A stretch of 6,870 nt of DNA from DATFPK01 sp035264885 (lineage in GTDB: Bacteria > Actinomycetota > Thermoleophilia > Solirubrobacterales > 70-9), in the NCBI GenBank assembly GCA_035264885.1, contig DATFPK010000073.1, positions 1 through 6,870 on the forward strand, given 5' to 3'. Below, one piece after another: positions 1 to 5,464 of this stretch. The number at the start of each line of letters is the position of its first letter. Positions within the stretch are counted from its first letter, which is position 1. The translations under genes and the position numbers were made by a program. Below the pieces are notes generated by a model, which ran no database searches, had not been told where the DNA came from, and saw only the letters and a list, made by a program, of their open reading frames with translations.

Positions 1-410
1 CCGAAGGCGTCCACCTGGACGGAGTGGTCGATGATCAGATCGACATCGACCTGCGGGTTGATGGCGCTGGGGTCGCCTCCGAGGTCCTCCATCGCATCGC
101 GCATCGCCGCCAGGTCGACGACGGCGGGGACGCCCGTGAAGTCCTGCATCAGGACCCGCGCGGGCTGGAAGGGGATCTCGATCGAGGGCTCGGCCTTCGC
201 ATCCCAGGTCGCGATCGCCTCGACGTCCTCTGAGGTGACCGACGTGCCGTCCTCCAGCCGGAGCGCATTCTCGAGCAGCACCTTGAGCGAGTACGGCAAA
301 CGGGCGACGTCGAAGCGCTCCTGCAGGGCGTCGAGCCGGTGGATCTCGAACTCGCGGCCGCCGACTTCCAGGGTCGCCTGCGCTTCGAAGCTGTCCTTCG
401 CGCTCACCAC
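1..410 (-). CDS. acnA: Aconitate hydratase (AcnA type), N-terminal part, truncated by window edge
   Basis: This is the first 136 codons of a cytoplasmic [4Fe-4S] aconitase, which interconverts citrate and isocitrate in the TCA cycle. Seen directly: translation gives LPYSLKVLLENALR at residues 38-51, then MQDFTGVPAVVDLAAMRDA at 88-106 and DLIIDHSVQVDAFG at the window edge, all hallmark N-terminal blocks of the AcnA/IRP1 family. The cysteines that bind the cluster lie beyond the window. The start is one of two adjacent GTG codons (410 or 407); an in-frame TAG lies just upstream (417-419), so the start cannot move far. The Shine-Dalgarno sequence is weak. The gene lies 56 bp downstream of the secreted hydrolase gene on the same strand and could be read from its own promoter or by read-through. 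The family assignment is secure; the AcnA rather than AcnB type follows from the motif set. Confidence 0.95.
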   Translation of the reverse strand, partial: MVSAKDSFEAQATLEVGGREFEIHRLDALQERFDVARLPYSLKVLLENALRLEDGTSVTSEDVEAIATWDAKAEPSIEIPFQPARVLMQDFTGVPAVVDLAAMRDAMEDLGGDPSAINPQVDVDLIIDHSVQVDAF

Positions 411-414
411 CTCA

Positions 415-443
415 GTCTATTCCCGGCCTCTCGCCGGCTAGAC
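415..443 (-). other. Imperfect hairpin in the leader of aconitase
   Basis: On the minus strand GTCTA (443-439) pairs with TAGAC (419-415), and inside it CCGGC (437-433) pairs with GCCGG (427-423) around a 5-nt loop. A small asymmetric bulge separates the two stems. It fills most of the 56-bp gap between the hydrolase stop codon and the aconitase start. There is no U-tract, so a classical terminator is doubtful; it could be an mRNA structure close to the start codon or simply chance in GC-rich DNA. Confidence 0.35.
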
Positions 444-466
444 CCGGGCGGAGGACCGGTCCGGTG

Positions 467-2764
467 TCAGCGCTTGTGCTTCTTGTGCTTGCCGTGCTTC
501 TTGGCGGCGAGCTTCACCTTGGTCACCTCGGCGGTGTTGCCGGCGGGATCCAAGGTGACGACGCGCACGCGGATCGGAAGGCCGAGCCGGAAGGCCCGGC
601 GGCCCGTCCGGGACAGCTTGACCTTGACGACGCCGCTCTCGCCGCCCGCGATCGTGGCCGTGCCCCGCCCGAGGCGGCGCGGCCGCTTCTTCTTGTGCTT
701 CTTCGTGGCATGGCCCTTCTTCTTCTTGTGCTTCCTGCCGTGTGCACCGAGGAGCTCGACCTTGACGCGGCAGGCGTTCGCTCCCGGCGCCGAGTCGACC
801 GGTACCCGGGCTTTCTTTCCCTTCGCGCGGATCCTGCCCGCGCCGAGCGTGGCGCGGACGTAGGAGCTCGACGAGAACTGCGGGGCGATCGCCTGGCCGC
901 AGGGCAGCGGGAGCGGCGGGGCTGCCCCGACCTGGCCGGCGGCGGCGCCGGGCCCCTCGAGCACCGGCAGACGCAGGTCCAGGTTCGAGATCTCGATGTC
1001 TCCCTGGCCATTCGCCGGGCGGCCGTAATTGCTGAGCGGGGTGCCGCCGGCGTCGCGCGGCAGCAGCTCGAGCTTGGCGACGTGCCCCGGCGCGAACAGG
1101 TGGCCGCTCGGGTGGAGCTGGAAGACCTGGCGCGTCCTCCGGACGAGCGGCCGGAAGAGCTGGCGCGCGACCAGGGTCTCCGTCCCGTCCGGGTCGACGT
1201 CGAGGAGCCTGGCGGCGATCTCGGAGTTCGCCGCCGGAGAGGAGATCGTGGCGATCACCGTCGGCGACCCCATCAGCGTGAAGCCACCGCCGGCGGCCGG
1301 GGGCAGCCGGTAGGTGGCGACGCCGGAGAGGTCGTCCGCGGGTGGCGCCGCGCAGGCGCCACCCCCGAGGATCGGGTCGAACTGGGTGTCGACGGTGGCG
1401 GATCCGCCATTGGCGGAGATCGTCTTGATCCCGGGGTCGCGGAGGCGCACCACGCCCTGCTGGAGGCCGGCCCAGCTGCCCGCCTTGAACGGGCCGCCGG
1501 AGGGATCGCTAGTCGGGCAGGTGAGCGCGAACGTCGTGACTCCCTGGAAGGGCTGCGTCCCCGCGCCCTTGACGTAGAAGTCCAGCCACGCATCCTGAGC
1601 GTCGTTCCGGGCCTCCCGGTCATCGGGCTTGTTCACCGCCCGCATGTGCCCGAAGTCGCCGAACAGCATCGAGATCGGGGCACCCGGATGCTGGGAGCGG
1701 ATCCGGTTGTAGTAGCGAATCGCCTCGTCGGCCGGGAAGAGGTCGTCCGTGAAGCCGTTCGAGATCATCAGGGGCGCGGGCGGCTCGGAGTGGTCGATGT
1801 AGTACGCAGAGTGATGCGCCTCGATCTCCGCGAGCACTGAGGCGATGGTCGAATCGCCGTCATAGGGCTCGCCGGCGTCCAGCCGCGCCTTCCAGGCGGT
1901 CACGTCGGAGTCGAAGTCGGTGCACGGGGGCGGGTAGGGCGGCTCGGCGCAGTAGAGCCCCGCGCTCGCTCCGGAGACGTAGAGACCGTTCTGGAACGAC
2001 TGCTTCATCACTCCGACCCTGCCCGTGTAGGGGGAGTCGGCGACGTAGTCCAGGGTGCCGCCGTTCGGCGTCAGCGCGTAGGCGAGGTCGCTCCAGGGGA
2101 CGTCGGGCGCCGCGGCGGCGATCCGCATCGGGATGCCCTCGCTCGGGCTGGTCCAGGCAACGAGGCTGCCGTCCCGCATCATCACGCGGTCCTTGAGGGT
2201 GGCGAGCTGGAGCGACAGGCCGCCGCCGTAGGAGTTGCCGATCGCCCCGATCCGCCCGCCATCGACCCGCCCCTCGTCGGCGAGCTGGCCGGTGAGGAAC
2301 TGGGCGTCGCGCACCTCGAAGCGGTCGTCCATCAGGTGGATCCATCCGGCCCGATCGCAGGCGCCGGCGGCGGCGATGATCGCGTTGGCCTTGCCGCAGG
2401 ACTGGTGGAAGCCGCGGTCGGTCATGCTGAAGACGGCGTAGCCGCGGTCCGTGAACCGCCGCATGCTGGCGAAGTCGACCTTCTCGCCCCCGTAGCCGTG
2501 GCCCCAGATGATCAGGGGGAAGGGCCCGTCGCCCTCCGAGGCGTCCGGGAAGGCGACGTTGACGTCGATCGGGGTGCCGTCCCAGGTCGGGGCGGTGCTG
2601 CGGACGGTGTCGTTGGCGCTCGATCCGGTCCCGCACTCCCGCACCCCGTCGCCCGCGACGCTGCACGTCACGGCGCCGCCGAACACGTCGGTGATCGCGG
2701 CCTGCGCGCTGGATGCCGCGAGCAGCGAGCCGAGGATGGCCGAAACGAGTACGAGCTTCCGCAT
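467..2764 (-). CDS. Secreted S15/CocE-type alpha/beta hydrolase with Lys/His-rich C-terminal extension
   Basis: A 765-residue exported hydrolase, probably a peptidase or esterase of the X-Pro dipeptidyl-peptidase (S15)/CocE group; the substrate is unknown. Residues 1-23 form a signal peptide (MRKLVLVSAILGSLLAASSA, then cleavage near AQA-A). The catalytic domain, about 60-400, shows an oxyanion-type HGYGG (89-93), nucleophile elbow GNSYGG (Ser178), acid candidate in FTDD (Asp340/341) and GHM (His373). Residues about 400-605 look like the jelly-roll C-terminal domain of this group (for example SEIAARLLDVDPDGTETLV). A further beta-rich domain (about 630-752) contains a very basic insertion (676-697), and the protein ends in a Lys/His tail. 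ATG at 2764 is preferred over GTG at 2767 because AGGAG lies 5 nt from the ATG but only 2 nt from the GTG. It sits 71 bp behind the SDR gene and may be cotranscribed with it. Fold confidence is high, substrate confidence low. Confidence 0.88.
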   Translation of the reverse strand: MRKLVLVSAILGSLLAASSAQAAITDVFGGAVTCSVAGDGVRECGTGSSANDTVRSTAPTWDGTPIDVNVAFPDASEGDGPFPLIIWGHGYGGEKVDFASMRRFTDRGYAVFSMTDRGFHQSCGKANAIIAAAGACDRAGWIHLMDDRFEVRDAQFLTGQLADEGRVDGGRIGAIGNSYGGGLSLQLATLKDRVMMRDGSLVAWTSPSEGIPMRIAAAAPDVPWSDLAYALTPNGGTLDYVADSPYTGRVGVMKQSFQNGLYVSGASAGLYCAEPPYPPPCTDFDSDVTAWKARLDAGEPYDGDSTIASVLAEIEAHHSAYYIDHSEPPAPLMISNGFTDDLFPADEAIRYYNRIRSQHPGAPISMLFGDFGHMRAVNKPDDREARNDAQDAWLDFYVKGAGTQPFQGVTTFALTCPTSDPSGGPFKAGSWAGLQQGVVRLRDPGIKTISANGGSATVDTQFDPILGGGACAAPPADDLSGVATYRLPPAAGGGFTLMGSPTVIATISSPAANSEIAARLLDVDPDGTETLVARQLFRPLVRRTRQVFQLHPSGHLFAPGHVAKLELLPRDAGGTPLSNYGRPANGQGDIEISNLDLRLPVLEGPGAAAGQVGAAPPLPLPCGQAIAPQFSSSSYVRATLGAGRIRAKGKKARVPVDSAPGANACRVKVELLGAHGRKHKKKKGHATKKHKKKRPRRLGRGTATIAGGESGVVKVKLSRTGRRAFRLGLPIRVRVVTLDPAGNTAEVTKVKLAAKKHGKHKKHKR

Positions 2765-2835
2765 CACCTCTCCTGTCCTCTCAATGTCGGCGCGTCCCTC
2801 GTCGCACCGGCGCCTTCCCTGACGCGCGCAGGATC

Positions 2836-3642
2836 CTAACGCTTGTCCGACTGGCCGGCCGCGAGCTCCGCCGCGATCCGATCCGCCCCGCCGCGGCGCT
2901 GCACCCGGGCCGCGAACTCGGGGTGGCGGTAGCCGAACTCGGCGAGCACGCGCTGGCGCAGCGGGGCCACCGTGATCTCGTTGCGGTCCCGCCGGATCGC
3001 TTCGACGACGGCCGTCGCGACCTTCGCCGGCGTCGTCGTTCCCAGTCCCGGCGGCGGCTTGGAGCCGGCGTCGTGGAACATCCCGGCCTCGCGAACGAAG
3101 CCGGGCGAGACGATCGAGACCCCGACCCCGCTCGGATGGAGGTCCTCCCGCAGGCCAAAAGCGAAGCCGCGCAGGCCGAACTTCGTCGCGTTATAGAGGG
3201 AGGACCGGGGCGATCCGATCTTTCCTGCCAGGGAGGCGATGAAGACCAGGTGTCCCTCTCCCTGGTCGGCCAGCTTCGGCGCCAGGGCGTGAGCCATCAG
3301 GATCGGCGACTCGAAGTTGACGCGAATGGCCCGCTGCACCTGATCGGAGCTGAAGCTCTCGAGCCGGCCGGTGGCGGGGAGCGCGGCGTTGGCGACCAGC
3401 CCGTCCAACTGACCGGCGTCGGTGACGAGCCGCTCCGCCGCGCCGGCCTCGGCGAGATCGGCGACCAGCACCTGGTGCCGCTCCGCGCCGCCCGGCAGAG
3501 AGGTCGCCAGCGCCTCGAGCTCCTCCCCACGCCGCGAGCTCAGCACCAGGCGAGCGCCGCCCGCGGCGAGCGCCTGGGCGATGGCGCGGCCGAGGCCCCC
3601 GGTGGCGCCGCTGAGGAGGAGCCGCTTCTCCTCGAGTTCCAC
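2836..3642 (-). CDS. SDR-family NAD(P)-dependent oxidoreductase
   Basis: A complete 268-residue classical short-chain dehydrogenase/reductase, expected to be cytoplasmic and to reduce or oxidise a carbonyl/alcohol pair on an unidentified substrate. Visible motifs in order: cofactor-binding glycine motif SGATGGLG (11-18); SSRR after the second strand (35-38), whose arginines favour NADP(H); ADL (61-63); NAA (85-87); Asn109; catalytic Ser137 in IASLAG; and YNATK with Tyr150 and Lys154; then VSPGFV (178-183). The catalytic tetrad is thus intact. The start is GTG at 3642, preceded by a G-rich stretch that is only a weak Shine-Dalgarno sequence. The gene is first of a minus-strand run with the secreted hydrolase and is divergent from hydrolase copy A; a 24-bp palindrome lies 24 bp upstream and may control both directions. 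Sequence does not identify the substrate. Confidence 0.93.
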   Translation of the reverse strand: MELEEKRLLLSGATGGLGRAIAQALAAGGARLVLSSRRGEELEALATSLPGGAERHQVLVADLAEAGAAERLVTDAGQLDGLVANAALPATGRLESFSSDQVQRAIRVNFESPILMAHALAPKLADQGEGHLVFIASLAGKIGSPRSSLYNATKFGLRGFAFGLREDLHPSGVGVSIVSPGFVREAGMFHDAGSKPPPGLGTTTPAKVATAVVEAIRRDRNEITVAPLRQRVLAEFGYRHPEFAARVQRRGGADRIAAELAAGQSDKR

Positions 3643-3665
3643 GCCCCCAACCTATCCCAACCCCT

Positions 3666-3689
3666 ATTTGTGAGCGCGCGCTCACAAAT
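3666..3689. promoter_or_regulatory. Perfect 24-bp palindrome, candidate operator (site A)
   Basis: The 12-nt half-site ATTTGTGAGCGC is followed immediately by its exact reverse complement, giving uninterrupted dyad symmetry in the divergent gap between the SDR gene and hydrolase copy A. Its right arm overlaps the predicted -35 element of copy A. Related sequences occur at the same kind of position before copies B and C. The size and symmetry are typical of TetR-family operators; the GTGA and TCAC arms are separated by 8 nt, which does not fit the 6-nt CRP spacing. No regulator gene is present in the window. Confidence 0.7.
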
Positions 3690-3709
3690 CCGTCCAACTC
3701 GGTTAAGGT
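3681..3709 (+). promoter_or_regulatory. Predicted promoter of hydrolase copy A
   Basis: CTCACA (3681-3686) and TAAGGT (3704-3709) are separated by 17 bp, matching an actinobacterial housekeeping promoter with a good -10 and a weak -35. TAAGGTCCCGCGC recurs identically at the copy C promoter, which argues that this is a conserved functional element. The -35 lies inside the palindrome, so a bound repressor would block polymerase. Transcription would begin near 3716, leaving a leader of about 50 nt. Confidence 0.6.
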
Positions 3710-3724
3710 CCCGCGCAGGAGGAG

Positions 3725-3753
3725 CCGACTTCCACCTGGATAGGCGGAATCGG
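3725..3753 (+). other. Short leader hairpin of copy A, possible remnant of a deleted c-di-AMP riboswitch
   Basis: CCGACTTCC (3725-3733) can pair with GGAATCGG (3746-3753) with one bulged base; the 3' arm touches the Shine-Dalgarno sequence that starts at 3752. The leader keeps the order GCCGAC, 12 nt, AGGC, 6 nt, GGAG. Copies B and C show nearly the same spacing at the 3' end of their riboswitches (12 nt then 7 nt). The aptamer core blocks are absent. A shortened riboswitch derivative is an inference; a chance hairpin is possible. Confidence 0.4.
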
Positions 3754-3759
3754 AGGAGG
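3754..3759 (+). promoter_or_regulatory. Ribosome binding site that decides the CTG start of copy A
   Basis: AGGAGG, a full-strength Shine-Dalgarno sequence, lies 7 nt before CTG at 3767. No ATG or GTG occurs in this frame between the TAA at 3704-3706 and the TTG at 3800. A site this strong and well placed suggests that initiation is at CTG 3767 (or 3770) rather than at the TTG 41 nt further on. Confidence 0.6.
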
Positions 3760-3766
3760 GATCAAG

Positions 3767-4348
3767 CTGCTGTCTCGCGTTAGAGGGAAGGGAAGGCTTT
3801 TGCTCGCTGCCGTGGTGCTGGCGGGCTCGCTGATCGCCGCCGCTCCGGCGGTCGGACAGACGGACGGGACGACCACCACCGCCCCGGCCCCCGGCGCGCC
3901 GGTCGGCGAGCCGGCACTGCCGGCGAACGTGGCGACGATCCTGCCGGGCGGTAAGGCGACCGTCCCGCCGGGCGCGCCCTACGCGGTGGCGCGCGCGATC
4001 AAGGCCGCGAACAAGATCCATCGCAGGACCTACATCTGGGGCGGCGGGCATCGCAGCTTCAAGGCGAAGGGCTACGACTGCTCCGGGGCCGTCAGCTACG
4101 TGCTGCACGCCGCTCGCCTGCTCAGCTTTCCGCTCGTCTCCGGCCAGCTCGCGTCGTGGGGGACGCCGGGCTACGGCACGTGGATCACGGTGTTCGCCAA
4201 CCGGGTCCACACCTATCTATACGTCGCAGGGTTGCGCTTCGACACCTCGCCGCGCGGCGAGTGGGTCGACCAGGGCCGCGGGCCGCGCTGGCGCTACACG
4301 CTGCGGAGCGGAGCCGGCTTCGCCGTCCGTCACTACGCGGGTTTGTGA
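3767..4348 (+). CDS. Secreted NlpC/P60-like cell-wall hydrolase, copy A (CTG start inferred)
   Basis: A small exported protein (193 aa from CTG 3767) resembling NlpC/P60 cysteine peptidases, which cleave peptidoglycan stem peptides. Residues 1-31 form a signal peptide with basic MLSRVRGKGR, a hydrophobic core and cleavage near AVGQ. A Thr/Pro-rich linker follows (about 35-70), then the catalytic domain: YIWGGGH (89-95), YDCSGAVSYVLHAA (103-116, nucleophile Cys105) and VHTYLYVAGLRFDTS (147-161, candidate His148). The alternative start, TTG at 3800, would remove every basic residue of the signal peptide; the CTG start reproduces the 10-11 residue basic n-region of both paralogues. It is the first of three tandem paralogues and the only one without a riboswitch. 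The stop codon lies inside the operator-like site of copy B, and no terminator separates the genes. The domain is divergent, so exact bond specificity is unknown. Confidence 0.82.
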   Translation: MLSRVRGKGRLLLAAVVLAGSLIAAAPAVGQTDGTTTTAPAPGAPVGEPALPANVATILPGGKATVPPGAPYAVARAIKAANKIHRRTYIWGGGHRSFKAKGYDCSGAVSYVLHAARLLSFPLVSGQLASWGTPGYGTWITVFANRVHTYLYVAGLRFDTSPRGEWVDQGRGPRWRYTLRSGAGFAVRHYAGL

Positions 4349-4360
4349 GCACTCGTTCAC
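4345..4360. promoter_or_regulatory. Operator-like inverted repeat before copy B (site B)
   Basis: GTGAGCACTCGTTCAC is an imperfect inverted repeat of the same 16-nt length as the core of the perfect palindrome before copy A; the leading TTTGTGAGC is shared exactly. The repeat contains the TGA stop of copy A (4346-4348) and its right arm overlaps the predicted -35 element. This is probably a binding site for the same repressor, perhaps of TetR type; that is an inference from symmetry and position. Confidence 0.55.
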
Positions 4361-4383
4361 ACGGCCGGAACTCGTGCTAGGGT
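4356..4383 (+). promoter_or_regulatory. Predicted promoter of hydrolase copy B
   Basis: TTCACA (4356-4361) and TAGGGT (4378-4383) are separated by 16 bp. The arrangement relative to the operator-like repeat matches copy A within one base. Transcription would start around 4390, just upstream of the riboswitch. Confidence 0.55.
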
Positions 4384-4396
4384 TCCGCGCGCAACA

Positions 4397-4524
4397 AACG
4401 CCGAATCTCGTCTCCGCCAGGGTGGGGCGAGAGCGGGGGAACCAAAGCAGTTGGGGCGAATCCACCGAGAGTGGAAGCGCGAGCTCCTTTAGCGCCAGCC
4501 CGTCAGCTAACCCCGTAGGCCGAC
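4397..4524 (+). promoter_or_regulatory. ydaO/yuaA cyclic di-AMP riboswitch upstream of copy B
   Basis: The conserved blocks of this riboswitch class appear in order: CGCCGAATC near the 5' end, GAGCGGGGGAACCA (4431-4444), GGGGCGAATCCACCG (4453-4467) and CAGCTAACCCCG (4504-4515) followed by TAGGC. Known biology: this class binds c-di-AMP, generally lowers expression when ligand is bound, and in actinobacteria often precedes cell-wall hydrolase genes such as rpfA and NlpC/P60 genes. Here the Shine-Dalgarno GGAG (4528-4531) lies a few bases after the closing stem and I see no terminator hairpin with a U-tract, which suggests, but does not prove, control of translation. Confidence 0.92.
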
Positions 4525-4537
4525 GAAGGAGAACGGT

Positions 4538-5116
4538 TTGCGGTCACACACTCTCACCGGCACCAGGAAACTGGCTCTGGCAGGGCTGCTGCTGGTCGCC
4601 TCGCTCATGGCCGCCGTCCCGGCGATGGCTCAGACGGGCGGGGCCGCAGCTCCTGGCAGCACCACGACCAGCACAACTCCAACCGCCCCAGGCGGGACGG
4701 CACAGATCCAGTCGGATGGCACCGCGCTGCCCCCGGCCAACGCACCCCGTCAGGTGCGCAAGGCGATCAAGGCGGGCAACCGGATCCACACGCGGCCCTA
4801 CATCTGGGGCGGCGGGCACCGGCGCTTCAAGTCGAGGGGCTACGACTGCTCCGGCGCGGTGAGCTACCTGCTTCACGCCGCGGGAGTGCTGCGCAGCCCG
4901 CTCGCGTCCGGGCCGCTGATGGCCTGGGGCGCTCCGGGCGTCGGCTCCTGGATCACCGTCTACGCCAACCGCTCGCACGCCTGGATGACGGTGGCGGGCC
5001 TGCGGTTCGACACCTCGGCGACCGGCGAGTCCCTGAATCAGGGCTCGGGTCCCCGCTGGCGATACAACATGCGTAACGGGGCCGGCTACGCCGCTCGTTA
5101 CTACCCCGGTCTCTAG
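4538..5116 (+). CDS. Secreted NlpC/P60-like cell-wall hydrolase, copy B
   Basis: A 192-residue exported peptidoglycan hydrolase candidate under c-di-AMP riboswitch control. It starts at TTG 4538, supported by GGAG 6 nt upstream and by the basic n-region MRSHTLTGTRK; hydrophobic residues lead to an AMA-Q cleavage site near 31. A Thr/Pro/Ser linker (about 35-70) precedes the domain: YIWGGGH (88-94), YDCSGAVSYLLHAAG (102-116, Cys104 nucleophile) and SHAWMTVAGLRFDTS (146-160, candidate His147), then NQGSGPRWRYN near the C-terminus. Architecture and motifs match copies A and C closely, consistent with tandem duplication. It is probably transcribed from its own promoter, with possible read-through from copy A, and is followed by a strong terminator-like hairpin. 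The NlpC/P60 assignment rests on the Y-WGG, DCSG and His pattern; it could be annotated simply as a hypothetical secreted protein. Confidence 0.88.
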   Translation: MRSHTLTGTRKLALAGLLLVASLMAAVPAMAQTGGAAAPGSTTTSTTPTAPGGTAQIQSDGTALPPANAPRQVRKAIKAGNRIHTRPYIWGGGHRRFKSRGYDCSGAVSYLLHAAGVLRSPLASGPLMAWGAPGVGSWITVYANRSHAWMTVAGLRFDTSATGESLNQGSGPRWRYNMRNGAGYAARYYPGL

Positions 5117-5132
5117 CCGCCGCGAAGGCGGC
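5116..5132 (+). other. Small GC hairpin just after copy B
   Basis: GCCGCC (5116-5121) and GGCGGC (5127-5132) pair around the loop GCGAA, beginning at the last base of the copy B stop codon. There is no U-tract. It may stabilise the mRNA 3' end together with the larger hairpin downstream. A nearby direct repeat of GGCCACCT (5130-5137 and 5140-5147) has no evident function. Confidence 0.35.
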
Positions 5133-5161
5133 CACCTGAGGCCACCTCTCCTCCCCTAGTG

Positions 5162-5203
5162 CGCCGCGCCCCCTGATCCTCCCCGGGGGGCGCGGCGTTG
5201 CCT
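5162..5203 (+). terminator. Strong GC hairpin, probable terminator of copy B
   Basis: CGCCGCGCCCCC (5162-5173) pairs perfectly with GGGGGCGCGGCG (5186-5197), with an extra G-U pair inside and a 10-nt loop. It is followed by TTGCCTTTCCC, a weak pyrimidine tail rather than a full U-run, as is common in high-GC actinobacteria. Position between copy B and the promoter of copy C supports termination. Confidence 0.7.
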
Positions 5204-5281
5204 TTCCCGCACCGGCAGGGAGCGCTCCGTAGCCGTCGAATCCCAAGATCGTGCGAGTAATCACTAACGGTGGGTTGTCGA

Positions 5282-5311
5282 TTGCAAGTGTTCATTCACG
5301 TTTGGTAAGGT
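5282..5311 (+). promoter_or_regulatory. Predicted promoter of copy C with an operator-like site in the spacer
   Basis: TTGCAA (5282-5287) and TAAGGT (5306-5311) are separated by 18 bp. The sequence from the -10 onward, TAAGGTCCCGCGC, is identical to copy A. A degenerate relative of the operator, GCAAGTGTTCATTCAC (5284-5299), lies within the promoter. Its TCAC arm ends 6 nt before the -10, against 18 and 17 nt in copies A and B, a shift of about one helical turn. Confidence 0.6.
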
Positions 5312-5322
5312 CCCGCGCCAGT

Positions 5323-5451
5323 TACGCCGAGTCTCATCACTACCGGGTGGTGGGAGCGGGGGAACCAGTTTCAGGGGCGAACCCACCGGAAGCACGAGTG
5401 GGGGCGCAGGCTCCTAGAGCGCTAGCCCGACAGCTAACCCCGCAGGCCTGC
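5323..5451 (+). promoter_or_regulatory. ydaO/yuaA cyclic di-AMP riboswitch upstream of copy C
   Basis: The same ordered blocks as the copy B element are present: ACGCCGAGTC (5324-5333), GAGCGGGGGAACCA (5354-5367), GGGGCGAACCCACCG (5374-5388) and CCCGACAGCTAACCCCG (5426-5442), then CAGGC. It is closer to the class consensus than the B element because it keeps CCCGACAGCTAAC. GGAG (5455-5458) lies 4-8 nt downstream of the closing stem. I see no U-tract terminator inside, so a translational or coupled mechanism is the simplest reading; this is an inference. Confidence 0.93.
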
Positions 5452-5464
5452 AAAGGAGAACTGT

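Noticed and set aside
690..740. Tandem DNA repeat of CTTCTTGTG-like units
   Set aside because: These are runs of Lys and His codons of the hydrolase read from the other strand, not an independent repeat element.
464..1840. A 458-codon open frame on the plus strand opposite the secreted hydrolase
   Set aside because: Its translation is rich in Arg, Gly and Ala with no recognisable domain, as expected of an antisense shadow in high-GC DNA; the minus strand carries a signal peptide and an intact hydrolase fold.
3666..3689. CRP/FNR-type binding site
   Set aside because: The arms read TGTGA and TCACA, but they are 8 nt apart rather than the 6 nt needed by CRP; site B has the same 8-nt spacing.
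3191..4210. A 339-codon minus-strand open frame spanning the SDR/hydrolase A gap
   Set aside because: It overlaps two well-supported genes in other frames, crosses the palindrome and promoter, and has low-complexity composition.
5442..5451. GCAGGCCTGC palindrome as a second operator
   Set aside because: It coincides with the conserved 3' closing end of the riboswitch and is not present in copy B, so chance is the simpler explanation.
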